The notes beneath the pieces were generated by a model that saw nothing but the letters and a program-made list of their open reading frames with translations, was not told the DNA's origin and searched no databases. The position numbers and the translations under genes were made by a program. A stretch of 64,000 nucleotides of DNA from UMGS692 sp963653425 (GTDB lineage: Bacteria; Bacillota; Clostridia; Christensenellales; CAG-314), in contig CAVJWC010000003.1 in the NCBI GenBank assembly GCA_963653425.1, positions 71,154 to 135,153 on the forward strand, read 5' to 3'. Of this stretch, positions 27,145-33,909 are shown piece by piece (the first letter of the stretch is position 1; every line of letters begins with the position of its first letter).

Positions 27145-28365
27145 TTACACTCCGAGAACGGTATTAGCCGTTATTATCACGAGAATTATAAGTATCAGAA
27201 GCATTGCGCCCGTGGCTATAACGGCGACGTTAAGCACGGATATGCGTTTTGAAAGCCCAGTTAAAAAGTTCGCTATGCGAATGTCGGCTACGGGTTCGGT
27301 AAGAGAAGCCGTGAGTTTAAGTAAAAGCCCGAAAACAGCCACCTTTATAACGGGAACGAATACGATTATAAACAGTAAAACCACTCCCGTCGCGCCTACT
27401 GCGTTTTTTATAAGCGCCGTGCCTGTAAGAAACAAATCCATTCCGTCGGAAACGAATCCGCCTATTACGGGAACGTAATTCCGAGCCGCGAATTTAGCCA
27501 CCCTGAAACCTATTCCGTCGGAAAAACCCGCAGTTACGCCTTTTACCGTCAAAAACGCCGAGAAAAGCGCGAATACCGCCCCCATAAGCTTAACCGAGAA
27601 ACTGCCGAAAAACTCCGAAAGCCTATGTAGTCTTACGTTCTCAGAAAGATTGGATACCACGGTAAACACCACCGATACCATAAAAAGCGGAAGGATAATA
27701 TTGCTTATAAGACCTATTATTCCCCCCGAAAACAAAGCCGACGCGGGTTTATAGACGGCAACGCTCACTTCCGCGCCCAAAGCCGTCATAAGCGTCAGAA
27801 GCACGGGCATTATGGCGTCGCAAAGCCTTTCGGAAACGGAAATCACGCTTTCCGCGAGAGAATACACCGAATACACGCCCGTCAGCAAAAGCAGAATTAT
27901 AAGCGTATAACACACGAAAAACACCGCGTCGGACGTTTCGGAAAGAAGCGTTTTCGTTTTCATATCGGAAACTATTCCGCATAAAACCGCAATTGCTCCG
28001 ACGGTTAAAAAAAGCGGAATCTGACTCGTTATCCAACCCGAAACGAGACCGAGAAAAGCTTCGAAAAAAGACGAACCGTCCTCCGCGAATTCTCCCGACA
28101 GCACCCTTTCGACTTCACGATAAAAGTCGTAAAAGCCCATTTCCGCGCCGTATTTTTCCGTTATTTCCCGAAGCTCGGAAAAATCTATCGCTTCGAGCTG
28201 AATTCCGATATTTTCGTTGAGTTTCTGCTCTGCGGTCTGGTCTTCGGAAGCGTGAGTTATTCTCGGTTTCCCGCTTAAACACACCGCCGCAAGCAGTAAA
28301 ACGATTAAGATAAGAACGAAAATCCGTCTTCCGTAATCGGGCTTTTTTATCAGAACGGGTATCAT
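27145..28365 (-). CDS. spoIIIAE: Stage III sporulation protein AE
   Basis: A 406-residue protein: an N-terminal hydrophobic segment, an outer region with a run of acidic residues, then about eight membrane helices. Family features include LLSETSDAVFFVCYTLIILLLL, VLLTLMTALGAEVSVAVYKPASALFSGG near residue 200, and FAARNYVPVIGGFVSDGMDLFLTGTALIKNAVG near 290. SpoIIIAE is the central polytopic component of the feeding channel. The start overlaps the spoIIIAD stop (ATGA). Normal length for the family and correct order make the call strong. Confidence 0.93.
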   Translation of the reverse strand: MIPVLIKKPDYGRRIFVLILIVLLLAAVCLSGKPRITHASEDQTAEQKLNENIGIQLEAIDFSELREITEKYGAEMGFYDFYREVERVLSGEFAEDGSSFFEAFLGLVSGWITSQIPLFLTVGAIAVLCGIVSDMKTKTLLSETSDAVFFVCYTLIILLLLTGVYSVYSLAESVISVSERLCDAIMPVLLTLMTALGAEVSVAVYKPASALFSGGIIGLISNIILPLFMVSVVFTVVSNLSENVRLHRLSEFFGSFSVKLMGAVFALFSAFLTVKGVTAGFSDGIGFRVAKFAARNYVPVIGGFVSDGMDLFLTGTALIKNAVGATGVVLLFIIVFVPVIKVAVFGLLLKLTASLTEPVADIRIANFLTGLSKRISVLNVAVIATGAMLLILIILVIITANTVLGV

Positions 28366-28748
28366 GGCAACATCTCCGCAATCACTCCGACGAGAGCTTT
28401 TATTACGGGAAGAGTCATAAGCATAATAGTTACTTTACCCGCGAGCATAACCTTATCCGCGATACTTTTGTTGCCCGAATCCACGCACACCGACGACGTG
28501 AATTCCGCTACGTACCCCACGCCTATTATCTTCACGACCGACCTGAAAATATCTTCGTCCATAAGAACTTCGTCCGAAAGGGAATAAAACGCCGTTACCA
28601 CTTCGAAAAGCGAATCGAGAATCATTATTACGATAACGAGTCCCGCGCCTATTCCCAGAACCAACGCGAGAGACGGTCGGGTTTCTTTGAGAATTGTTAT
28701 CGTTATCACGGAAACCACGGCAACGCCTGCAATTTTCACGACGTCCAT
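28362..28748 (-). CDS. spoIIIAD: Stage III sporulation protein AD
   Basis: A 128-residue integral membrane protein with four hydrophobic segments. It begins MDVVKIAGVAVVSVITITIL and includes PSLALVLGIGAGLVIVIMILDSLFEVV and VVKIIGVGYVAEFTSSVCVDSG, all typical of SpoIIIAD. I chose ATG at 28748 because AGGTGG lies five bases upstream and the start then clears the spoIIIAC stop by seven bases. A membrane part of the SpoIIIA channel; related by fold to flagellar/type III export apparatus membrane proteins (family knowledge). Confidence 0.92.
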   Translation of the reverse strand: MDVVKIAGVAVVSVITITILKETRPSLALVLGIGAGLVIVIMILDSLFEVVTAFYSLSDEVLMDEDIFRSVVKIIGVGYVAEFTSSVCVDSGNKSIADKVMLAGKVTIMLMTLPVIKALVGVIAEMLP

Positions 28749-28755
28749 ATTCCAC

Positions 28756-28950
28756 CTAAAATTCAAACAGATTTCTTATCGTATCGAAAAGCTGAACCAC
28801 CATATCCATAACCATCACCAGTACGATTATGAGCGAAGCTATCGTCGTAAGCGTGGCAAGCTCTTCCCGGTTGGACTTTTTGAGCAGCATACATATAAGC
28901 GCGCTCAAAAGCCCCACGGCGGCTATTCTGAATATAATTTCAACGCCCAT
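28756..28950 (-). CDS. spoIIIAC: Stage III sporulation protein AC
   Basis: A 64-residue protein of two transmembrane helices, MGVEIIFRIAAVGLLSALIC and ATLTTIASLIIVLVMVMDMV, joined by a short polar loop. Size and pattern are exactly those of SpoIIIAC. ATG at 28950 follows AGGAG by five bases; an in-frame GTG two codons upstream is less likely. Lies between spoIIIAB and spoIIIAD in the expected order. Confidence 0.92.
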   Translation of the reverse strand: MGVEIIFRIAAVGLLSALICMLLKKSNREELATLTTIASLIIVLVMVMDMVVQLFDTIRNLFEF

Positions 28951-28997
28951 AAACACTCCTTACCCGAAAAGCTTAAAACCGCCCTTAAACTTACTCG

Positions 28998-29486
28998 TCA
29001 GAAAAGCAGAATACATACGAATATTCCTCCTAAAAGTCCCAGTTTCACGCAACCTCCGCCCTTTCTTATCTCCTTTTCGCGCGCCTCTTCCAGCCGTTTA
29101 CCGAACCTTTCGGCAAAAAGCGTTACGTGTTTGAGTTGTCCGTCGGCGTCGGTTTTTCCAAGTCCGTCGAAAAATCCGTCGATTTCGCGTTTCTCGTCGG
29201 CGGTAAGACTTATAAGCGGACAGTAGCTTTCTTCTCTCGGAAGAGAAAAAACCTGCGTGGCACGGTAGTTCGTAATCGTTTCGGTAAGAGTTTTGCCCGC
29301 GTAAGAAGAGCTTTCTTCGAAGATTTTTCCGAGTTCTATGCGGGTGTATTTCATATAAATTCCGCATTCGTTTATAAGTCTCAGTAAATCTTCGTAAAAC
29401 CTGCGTTTTTCCCTGTAACGGCGTAAAAAACAACCGCCTATTCCTCCGCCCGCGCAACATATTATAAAAAAAGCCAAGTATCTCAT
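28998..29486 (-). CDS. spoIIIAB: Stage III sporulation protein AB
   Basis: A 162-residue protein with an N-terminal membrane segment (LAFFIICCAGGGIGGCFL), a helical cytoplasmic-type body (EDLLRLINECGIYMKYTRIELGKIFEESSS) and a C-terminal hydrophobic segment (KLGLLGGIFVCILLF). The fold is related to type II secretion GspF-like domains in the family. The ATG overlaps the spoIIIAA stop by four bases, indicating coupled translation with the ATPase. Confidence 0.9.
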   Translation of the reverse strand: MRYLAFFIICCAGGGIGGCFLRRYREKRRFYEDLLRLINECGIYMKYTRIELGKIFEESSSYAGKTLTETITNYRATQVFSLPREESYCPLISLTADEKREIDGFFDGLGKTDADGQLKHVTLFAERFGKRLEEAREKEIRKGGGCVKLGLLGGIFVCILLF

Positions 29487-30346
29487 CGTTTCTCCTTAAC
29501 TTCGCTTTGTCTGCGCGTTACGGAAATCACTTTTTTGTCCCTGCCTATAACTACGAAAATATCGAACAGATTGACGTTCTCGCCGAGTTTTTCCCGGGCG
29601 TCCGAAAGGTTCTCTCCGTGAACGGAAGCCAGCAGTCGCGTTCCGCTTAAAATGCAGAGTTTTACGTTTTCCATATCTTCCGGAAAAAGCTCGTCTGTTA
29701 CCGCAACTTCGGGCGAAAGACTTCTTATCGCGTTTACAAAGGCGTACTTTTTGGGACAGTTTACCGTTATATCGCAACCCGAAAGCCTGTTTTCGTGAAG
29801 TCCGCCGAGTTCCCCTCTTTCGTCGATAAGGACGACTTCCGCGCCCTTTTTACCGAGATATACGGCGGAGTCTCTTAAAAAAGTGGTCTTCCCCGAACCG
29901 CAGGGCGCAATTACCAGCATAGAACCGCCCTTATCCAGTTCCTTCCACGCAACGGAAGAACACCCGTGAACGTCGTGCGGAATCCTTATGCACAGCGAAT
30001 AGACCTTTCTTACGGCTTTTATGCCCGACTCGTTCCAGACGGCTTCGCCCGTAACGCCCATTCTCAGCCCTCCTCCGAGATTCACGAAACCCGCCGAAAC
30101 CTGTTCGTCGAAAGCGTAAACCGAATTCCTGCAAGCGCGGACGAAAATTTCCGAAACGACGGTTTCCGTTACCGCAAAAGCCTTTTCGGGGGAAGTTATT
30201 CCGCTTTCGCCTATATAAACCCGTCTGCCTCCGTAATTTGCGCAAAAGGGCTGACCTACGCGGAATCTGAGTTCCGTAAGCCTGACGTAATCGAGTTTTT
30301 CTACGGCTTTCGTGTACGAAGACGGCAATATATCGCTTAAAATCAT
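29483..30346 (-). CDS. spoIIIAA: Stage III sporulation protein AA, secretion-type ATPase
   Basis: A 287-residue P-loop ATPase. It starts MILSDILPSSYTKAVEKL; later GEAVWNESGIKAVRKVYSLCIRIPHDVHG precedes Walker A IAPCGSGKTTFLRD (near residue 145) and Walker B VVLIDERGELGG. Related to type II/IV secretion motors, it is thought to energise the channel. ATG at 30346 follows AAGGAAA; an upstream ATG at 30445 would add 33 unrelated residues. First gene of the operon, after a 320-base gap with a terminator for the preceding unit. I could not identify a convincing sigma-E promoter. Confidence 0.94.
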   Translation of the reverse strand: MILSDILPSSYTKAVEKLDYVRLTELRFRVGQPFCANYGGRRVYIGESGITSPEKAFAVTETVVSEIFVRACRNSVYAFDEQVSAGFVNLGGGLRMGVTGEAVWNESGIKAVRKVYSLCIRIPHDVHGCSSVAWKELDKGGSMLVIAPCGSGKTTFLRDSAVYLGKKGAEVVLIDERGELGGLHENRLSGCDITVNCPKKYAFVNAIRSLSPEVAVTDELFPEDMENVKLCILSGTRLLASVHGENLSDAREKLGENVNLFDIFVVIGRDKKVISVTRRQSEVKEKR

Positions 30347-30666
30347 ATGCGTTTCCTTGTTTCGGGTGAATTTTATCTCTTCCGCGCCGTTATACGCGCT
30401 TTTTATACATCTTATTATTCCGAAACGCGCTTTATGCCCGGACAAAGTAATTAAGCGTAAAATTAAGAAAAGTTTTTTGTTGCAAAACCAAAAACGGATA
30501 TAAAGGCAATAAGATATAAAAATAATCGGAAACGATATAAGGACAATAAAAAAGCCTTTACGAAAACAGAAAATTCCGTTTTTCGTAAAGGTTTCAGAAA
30601 TTATTGTAATTATAAGTTATATCGGCGTTACGGTGTTTATCGCAGATTACCTGAGTCGCCGTGTTT
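30347..30666 (-). other. Intergenic region upstream of spoIIIAA
   Basis: This 320-base stretch carries the terminator of the phosphatase gene at 30548-30591 and an AT-rich run with ATAA/GTATAA-like blocks at about 30380-30500. A sporulation sigma-factor promoter is expected here but none stands out clearly enough to place. No gene is seen. Confidence 0.6.
30548..30591 (-). terminator. Intrinsic terminator after the HAD phosphatase gene
   Basis: On the minus strand, arms CCTTTACGAAAA and TTTTCGTAAAGG (30591-30580 and 30566-30555) form a 12-bp stem followed by a run of T at 30553-30548. It separates the gph-rnhA transcript from spoIIIAA. Confidence 0.85.
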
Positions 30667-31329
30667 TTAGTTTTTACTGCGCGATATAAGTTCGAAGAGC
30701 ATATAAGACAGGTCTTCCACGGAATCGGCTATATAATCTGCTCCGGCTTTTTTCAGATGTTCTCTTCCTCTGTAACCGTAAGCCGCGCCCACGCATTTCA
30801 TTCCCAGTCCGTGCGCGGTAAGAACGTCCACGTCCGAATCTCCCGCGTATACGGCTTCGTCGCGGGTTAAACCGAGAGCTTTCAAAGCGACTTCGCAACC
30901 GTCGGGCGCAGGTTTTATTCTTATATTCTCGTCCGTACCTACGGCAAAATCGATAAGGTCGCCGAAAACCTTGTCCGCTATGACTTTGACGGAATCGTTC
31001 ATCTTGTTGGAAACGATAACGCGCTTTATTCCCGCGTCTCCCAGTTTTTCGAGAAGTTCGTCGACGCCTTTGAATTTCTTTGCGTTGGCGGCTCCGTGGT
31101 CGCGGTAATGTTCTCTGAAAACCTTTTCGGTCTGTTCGCGTTTTTCGGGAAAACCTTCGGTAACTCTCGAAATAAGAAGGCTTGCTCCGTTTCCTATGCT
31201 CAGTCTTACTTTTTCAAGGCTTACCTCGGGAATTCCGCACTCTCTCAAAGCGTAATTCACGCTTTCGTAAAGGTCGGGAAGCGTATCGGTAAGCGTTCCG
31301 TCCAAATCGAATAATACTGCTTTTATCAT
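30667..31329 (-). CDS. HAD-superfamily phosphatase, phosphoglycolate phosphatase-like
   Basis: A 220-residue hydrolase. Motif I DLDGTLTDTLPDL (nucleophile Asp near residue 8), a four-helix cap domain, motif II VIVSNK near 110, motif III Lys in RIKPAPDGC near 140, and motif IV AGDSDVDVLTA near 165 are all present. It resembles Gph/PgmB-type phosphatases acting on small phosphorylated metabolites; the real substrate is unknown. It lies 43 bases after rnhA on the same strand and ends in a strong terminator. Confidence 0.87.
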   Translation of the reverse strand: MIKAVLFDLDGTLTDTLPDLYESVNYALRECGIPEVSLEKVRLSIGNGASLLISRVTEGFPEKREQTEKVFREHYRDHGAANAKKFKGVDELLEKLGDAGIKRVIVSNKMNDSVKVIADKVFGDLIDFAVGTDENIRIKPAPDGCEVALKALGLTRDEAVYAGDSDVDVLTAHGLGMKCVGAAYGYRGREHLKKAGADYIADSVEDLSYMLFELISRSKN

Positions 31330-31372
31330 TCGTGATTTTTGCTCCTTATGGGATTCTGCTCCGTTCGGGGCT

Positions 31373-31831
31373 TTATTCCTCCATACCGTTATTGTTTCTG
31401 CACTGCTTTATCGCCTCGACGGCAAGTTTATCGCAGCGATTGTTATATTGGTTTTCGTCGTGTCCTTTTACCCATACGAAAGTAACCTTATGCTTATTGA
31501 CTTCGTAAATAAGCGCTTTCCAAAGGTCCTGATTTTTGACTTCTCCGCCTCCGGAAGCCTTCCAGTTGCGTTTGAGCCAGCCCTCTATCCAATTCTCGTT
31601 GAACGCCTTTACCATATACGACGAGTCGCTGTAAAGAGTCACTTCGCACGATTCCTTCAAAGCTCTCAGCCCCTGAACCGCGGCAAAAAGCTCCATTCTG
31701 TTGTTGGTGGTCTCTTTTGCGTAACCCGATATTTCCTTTTCTGCTCCGTTGTAGCTGAGTATGGCAGACCAACCGCCCGTTCCGGGATTACCCGAACAGG
31801 CTCCGTCGGTGTAAATGGTGACGTGTTTCAT
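31373..31831 (-). CDS. rnhA: Ribonuclease HI
   Basis: A 152-residue RNase H. It has TIYTDGACSGNPGTGGWSAIL (first Asp), ETTNNRMELFAAVQGLRAL (Glu), VTLYSDSSYMVKAFNENWI (Asp) and WVKGHDENQYNNRCDKLAVEA (His and Asp), the complete two-metal site. It degrades RNA in RNA-DNA hybrids. Normal length. It follows the rpsF-ssb-rpsR operon after a terminator, so it likely has its own weak promoter or reads through; none is obvious. Confidence 0.96.
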   Translation of the reverse strand: MKHVTIYTDGACSGNPGTGGWSAILSYNGAEKEISGYAKETTNNRMELFAAVQGLRALKESCEVTLYSDSSYMVKAFNENWIEGWLKRNWKASGGGEVKNQDLWKALIYEVNKHKVTFVWVKGHDENQYNNRCDKLAVEAIKQCRNNNGMEE

Positions 31832-31874
31832 TTCAAGCCTCTGTTTTTGTGCGTTACTTTCCGTTTATGCGCAG

Positions 31875-31907
31875 AAAAAAGGCGCCCCTTTTTCTCGGAA
31901 CGCCTTT
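31875..31907 (-). terminator. Intrinsic terminator after rpsR
   Basis: On the minus strand AAAGGCG (31907-31901) pairs with CGCCTTT (31884-31878), followed by a T-run to 31875. It closes the rpsF-ssb-rpsR operon. Confidence 0.8.
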
Positions 31908-31918
31908 ACAGCCGTACG

Positions 31919-32167
31919 TTATTCTCCTACGTACGGAAGAAGAGCCATATATCTTGCGCGCTTGATAGCTACGGCAAGTTCACGCTGATGAGCCGCGCAT
32001 ACGCCGCTCATTCTTCTGGGAAGAATCTTTCCCTTTTCGGTGATATACTTTCTCAGTTTGCCGATGTCCTTATAATCGATACATTCGACCTTATCTACGC
32101 AGAAAGTGCAAACCTTTTTGCGAGCGGGACGGCGAACGGGTTTTTTTACAACTTTTTCTTCACTCAT
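31919..32167 (-). CDS. rpsR: 30S ribosomal protein S18
   Basis: An 82-residue basic protein. The core reads KVCTFCVDKVECIDYKDIG, then LRKYITEKGKILPRRMSGVCAAHQRELAVAIKRARYMALLPYV, the S18 signature. Four cysteines (two in CTFC, one in VEC, one in GVC) suggest the zinc-containing form. S18 pairs with S6 on the small subunit platform, fitting its place as last gene of the rpsF-ssb-rpsR operon. A terminator follows. Confidence 0.98.
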   Translation of the reverse strand: MSEEKVVKKPVRRPARKKVCTFCVDKVECIDYKDIGKLRKYITEKGKILPRRMSGVCAAHQRELAVAIKRARYMALLPYVGE

Positions 32168-32191
32168 TGTTCATTCTCCTTAATAGCAATC

Positions 32192-32623
32192 TTAGAACGG
32201 AAGCTCTCCGTCATCGTCTTTAATGACTTCGAGTTCGTCGATTTTGTTCTTCTGAGCCTTGGACGGCTGAGCGGGAGCCGACTGAGTCGTTCCGGAATAA
32301 TCGTCGTTGTTTCTGGGAACGAATTCCACGGTGTCCGCATAAATTTCCGTAGTGTACCTCTTGGTACCGTCCTGAGCGTCGTAAGAACCTGTTCTTATTG
32401 ACCCCGTAATCGCGCAGGGCGATCCTTTGCGGAAATATTTGTTTACGAATTCGGCAACCTGACGCCACGCAACCACAGGAAGAAAATCTGCCTGTCTTTC
32501 GCCTTCTTTACTGCTGTACGGTCTGTCCACCGCTACGGTGAACCTGCAGACGGACACACCGCCCGACGTCGTGTTAAGTTCGGGATCTCTTACAAGTCTG
32601 CCGATCAAAATAACCTTATTCAT
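32192..32623 (-). CDS. ssb: Single-stranded DNA-binding protein
   Basis: A 143-residue SSB. The OB fold starts MNKVILIGRLVRDPELNTTS and includes VCRFTVAVDRPYSSKEGE and FLPVVAWRQVAEFVNKYFRKGSPCAITGSIRTGSY. A short disordered linker leads to the acidic protein-docking tip DDDGELPF. It binds ssDNA as a tetramer in replication and repair. Lies between rpsF and rpsR, the standard Firmicutes order, 24 bases before rpsR. Confidence 0.98.
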   Translation of the reverse strand: MNKVILIGRLVRDPELNTTSGGVSVCRFTVAVDRPYSSKEGERQADFLPVVAWRQVAEFVNKYFRKGSPCAITGSIRTGSYDAQDGTKRYTTEIYADTVEFVPRNNDDYSGTTQSAPAQPSKAQKNKIDELEVIKDDDGELPF

Positions 32624-32720
32624 AATTCCTCCGAGGTCTTTGTTGATAAAAGGCTTCTGCCTTTTGCCCTGAAAGACGCCTTCGCCATGAAAGCGCGCGT
32701 CTTTTGCCTTGACGCAAAGA

Positions 32721-33002
32721 TTATTTCTTGATAATCATATGACGCATAATCGAGTCGGTAATATTCATAACACGTTCGATTTCGGCAGGAACTTCGGGAT
32801 TGCTGGTGAAGTTCATGAGAACGTAATAGCCTTCGGTTTTGAAATCGATAGGATAAGCAAGCTTCTTAGCGCCCCACTTATCAACGGTATCGACCGTTCC
32901 TTCGGCTGCCGTAACGATATCGGAAAACTTCTGGATAACGGCTTCCTTAGCCGAATCCTCTATGGCGTTATCGATAATGTACAGTACCTCGTAATTATTC
33001 AT
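32721..33002 (-). CDS. rpsF: 30S ribosomal protein S6
   Basis: A 93-residue S6: MNNYEVLYIIDNAIEDSAKE, then WGAKKLAYPIDFKTEGYYVLMNFTS and a C-terminal MNITDSIMRHMIIKK. ATG at 33002 follows AGGAGGTG; a longer frame to 33083 reads through the promoter/leader and is not credible. First gene of rpsF-ssb-rpsR. The leader contains paired CCCGAAA motifs and may bind S6:S18. The 97-base gap to ssb holds two hairpins (arms AAGACGC/GCGTCTT and AAAAGGC/GCCTTTT). Confidence 0.98.
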   Translation of the reverse strand: MNNYEVLYIIDNAIEDSAKEAVIQKFSDIVTAAEGTVDTVDKWGAKKLAYPIDFKTEGYYVLMNFTSNPEVPAEIERVMNITDSIMRHMIIKK

Positions 33003-33009
33003 GTAGCAC

Positions 33010-33080
33010 CTCCTTATGGACTTTTGACCTTCCTTTTCGGGAAAGTAAGGATTCTCCCTTTCGGGAAAACTGCAAAATTG
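33010..33080 (-). promoter_or_regulatory. rpsF leader with paired CCCGAAA hairpins, possible S6:S18 autoregulatory site
   Basis: Between promoter and ribosome binding site the minus strand shows TTTTCCCGAAAGGGAGA and, 11 bases later, CTTTCCCGAAAAGGAAGG, two small stem-loops each with a CCG. Known S6:S18 leaders use a CCG-containing stem. Structure matching was not possible here, so this is a suggestion only. Confidence 0.4.
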
Positions 33081-33088
33081 CATAGTTT

Positions 33089-33117
33089 ATTATAGCCTAT
33101 TCATTTGGTTTTGGCAA
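33089..33117 (-). promoter_or_regulatory. Sigma-A-type promoter of rpsF-ssb-rpsR
   Basis: Minus strand TTGCCA (33117-33112) and TATAAT (33094-33089) with a 17-base spacer, 80-90 bases before the rpsF start. Confidence 0.8.
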
Positions 33118-33278
33118 GCAAATTAAAGGCGTTTTTGCGTTTTTTCGGAAAAATCGTAAATTCCGATTCCCCGTTAAGCCTGTTGCCGTGAAGGATTAAA
33201 CTTATAAGCCGAAGCTACGCGGGTTTTTGTCCTTTCCCGGTTTCTCCGCAAACGTTTAAGGCTACTTAAAATCTTCCG

Positions 33279-33884
33279 TTACTCCTTCGGAGCCGAGAAC
33301 ATTTCCTTTGCGGGCGTGGTATACACGGCAACCTTTCCGTCCACGACCTGCACGTTGATGAAGTCTTTGAGAATTATAACGAGCGAGCTTATCTCTTCGG
33401 GAACGCCGTTGTCTTCCAATTCCTGACGGAAACTCTTAGCGTCGCCCGAAAGAATCTCTTCTATCTTTTTGGCGGCTTTTTCGGCGTCTTCCTGACTTTC
33501 GTATTCGAGAATCGCGGCTATTTTAAGCGTTATAAGCGCTTCGGGATCGTCCTGAATCTTCTCGGAAAAGGTTTCGAGAGGCGGAACGGCGTAAAAGGCG
33601 CGAAGAGGTTTAAGCGAAGGATCTATGTTGTTTTTCTCGAAGAAATCTTCGGGAATGTCTTCCGCCGAAACGCAGTCTGCGGTAAGTCCTGCGTTTTTAA
33701 GGTTTTCCATCGTTGCGTCCGCGTCGAGTTCGGTAATTTCCAGCGGAGATTTTCCGTATCCCAAAGACTCGAGAACTTTACGGAAAATAACGTTCATATC
33801 TTCCGCCGTGCAACCTACGAGCATTACTATGGCAATAATCGCCGTAAGAGCGATAACCGCCGTTTTTTTCATACACGATTTCAT
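33279..33884 (-). CDS. Predicted lipoprotein of unknown function
   Basis: A 201-residue protein with a lipoprotein signal: basic MKSCMKK, a hydrophobic stretch, and lipobox LVGC at about residues 22-25. The mature part is acidic and mostly helical (ALITLKIAAILEYESQEDAEKAAKKIEEILSG), ending VAVYTTPAKEMFSAPKE. I recognise no domain. ATG at 33884 follows AAGGAGG. It lies 25 bases downstream of the repetitive 582-residue protein, so the two may be cotranscribed with the transposase-like gene. Probably anchored on the outer face of the membrane. Confidence 0.75.
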   Translation of the reverse strand: MKSCMKKTAVIALTAIIAIVMLVGCTAEDMNVIFRKVLESLGYGKSPLEITELDADATMENLKNAGLTADCVSAEDIPEDFFEKNNIDPSLKPLRAFYAVPPLETFSEKIQDDPEALITLKIAAILEYESQEDAEKAAKKIEEILSGDAKSFRQELEDNGVPEEISSLVIILKDFINVQVVDGKVAVYTTPAKEMFSAPKE

Positions 33885-33909
33885 AATCTGTCCTCCTTTA
33901 CGCAGTAGA

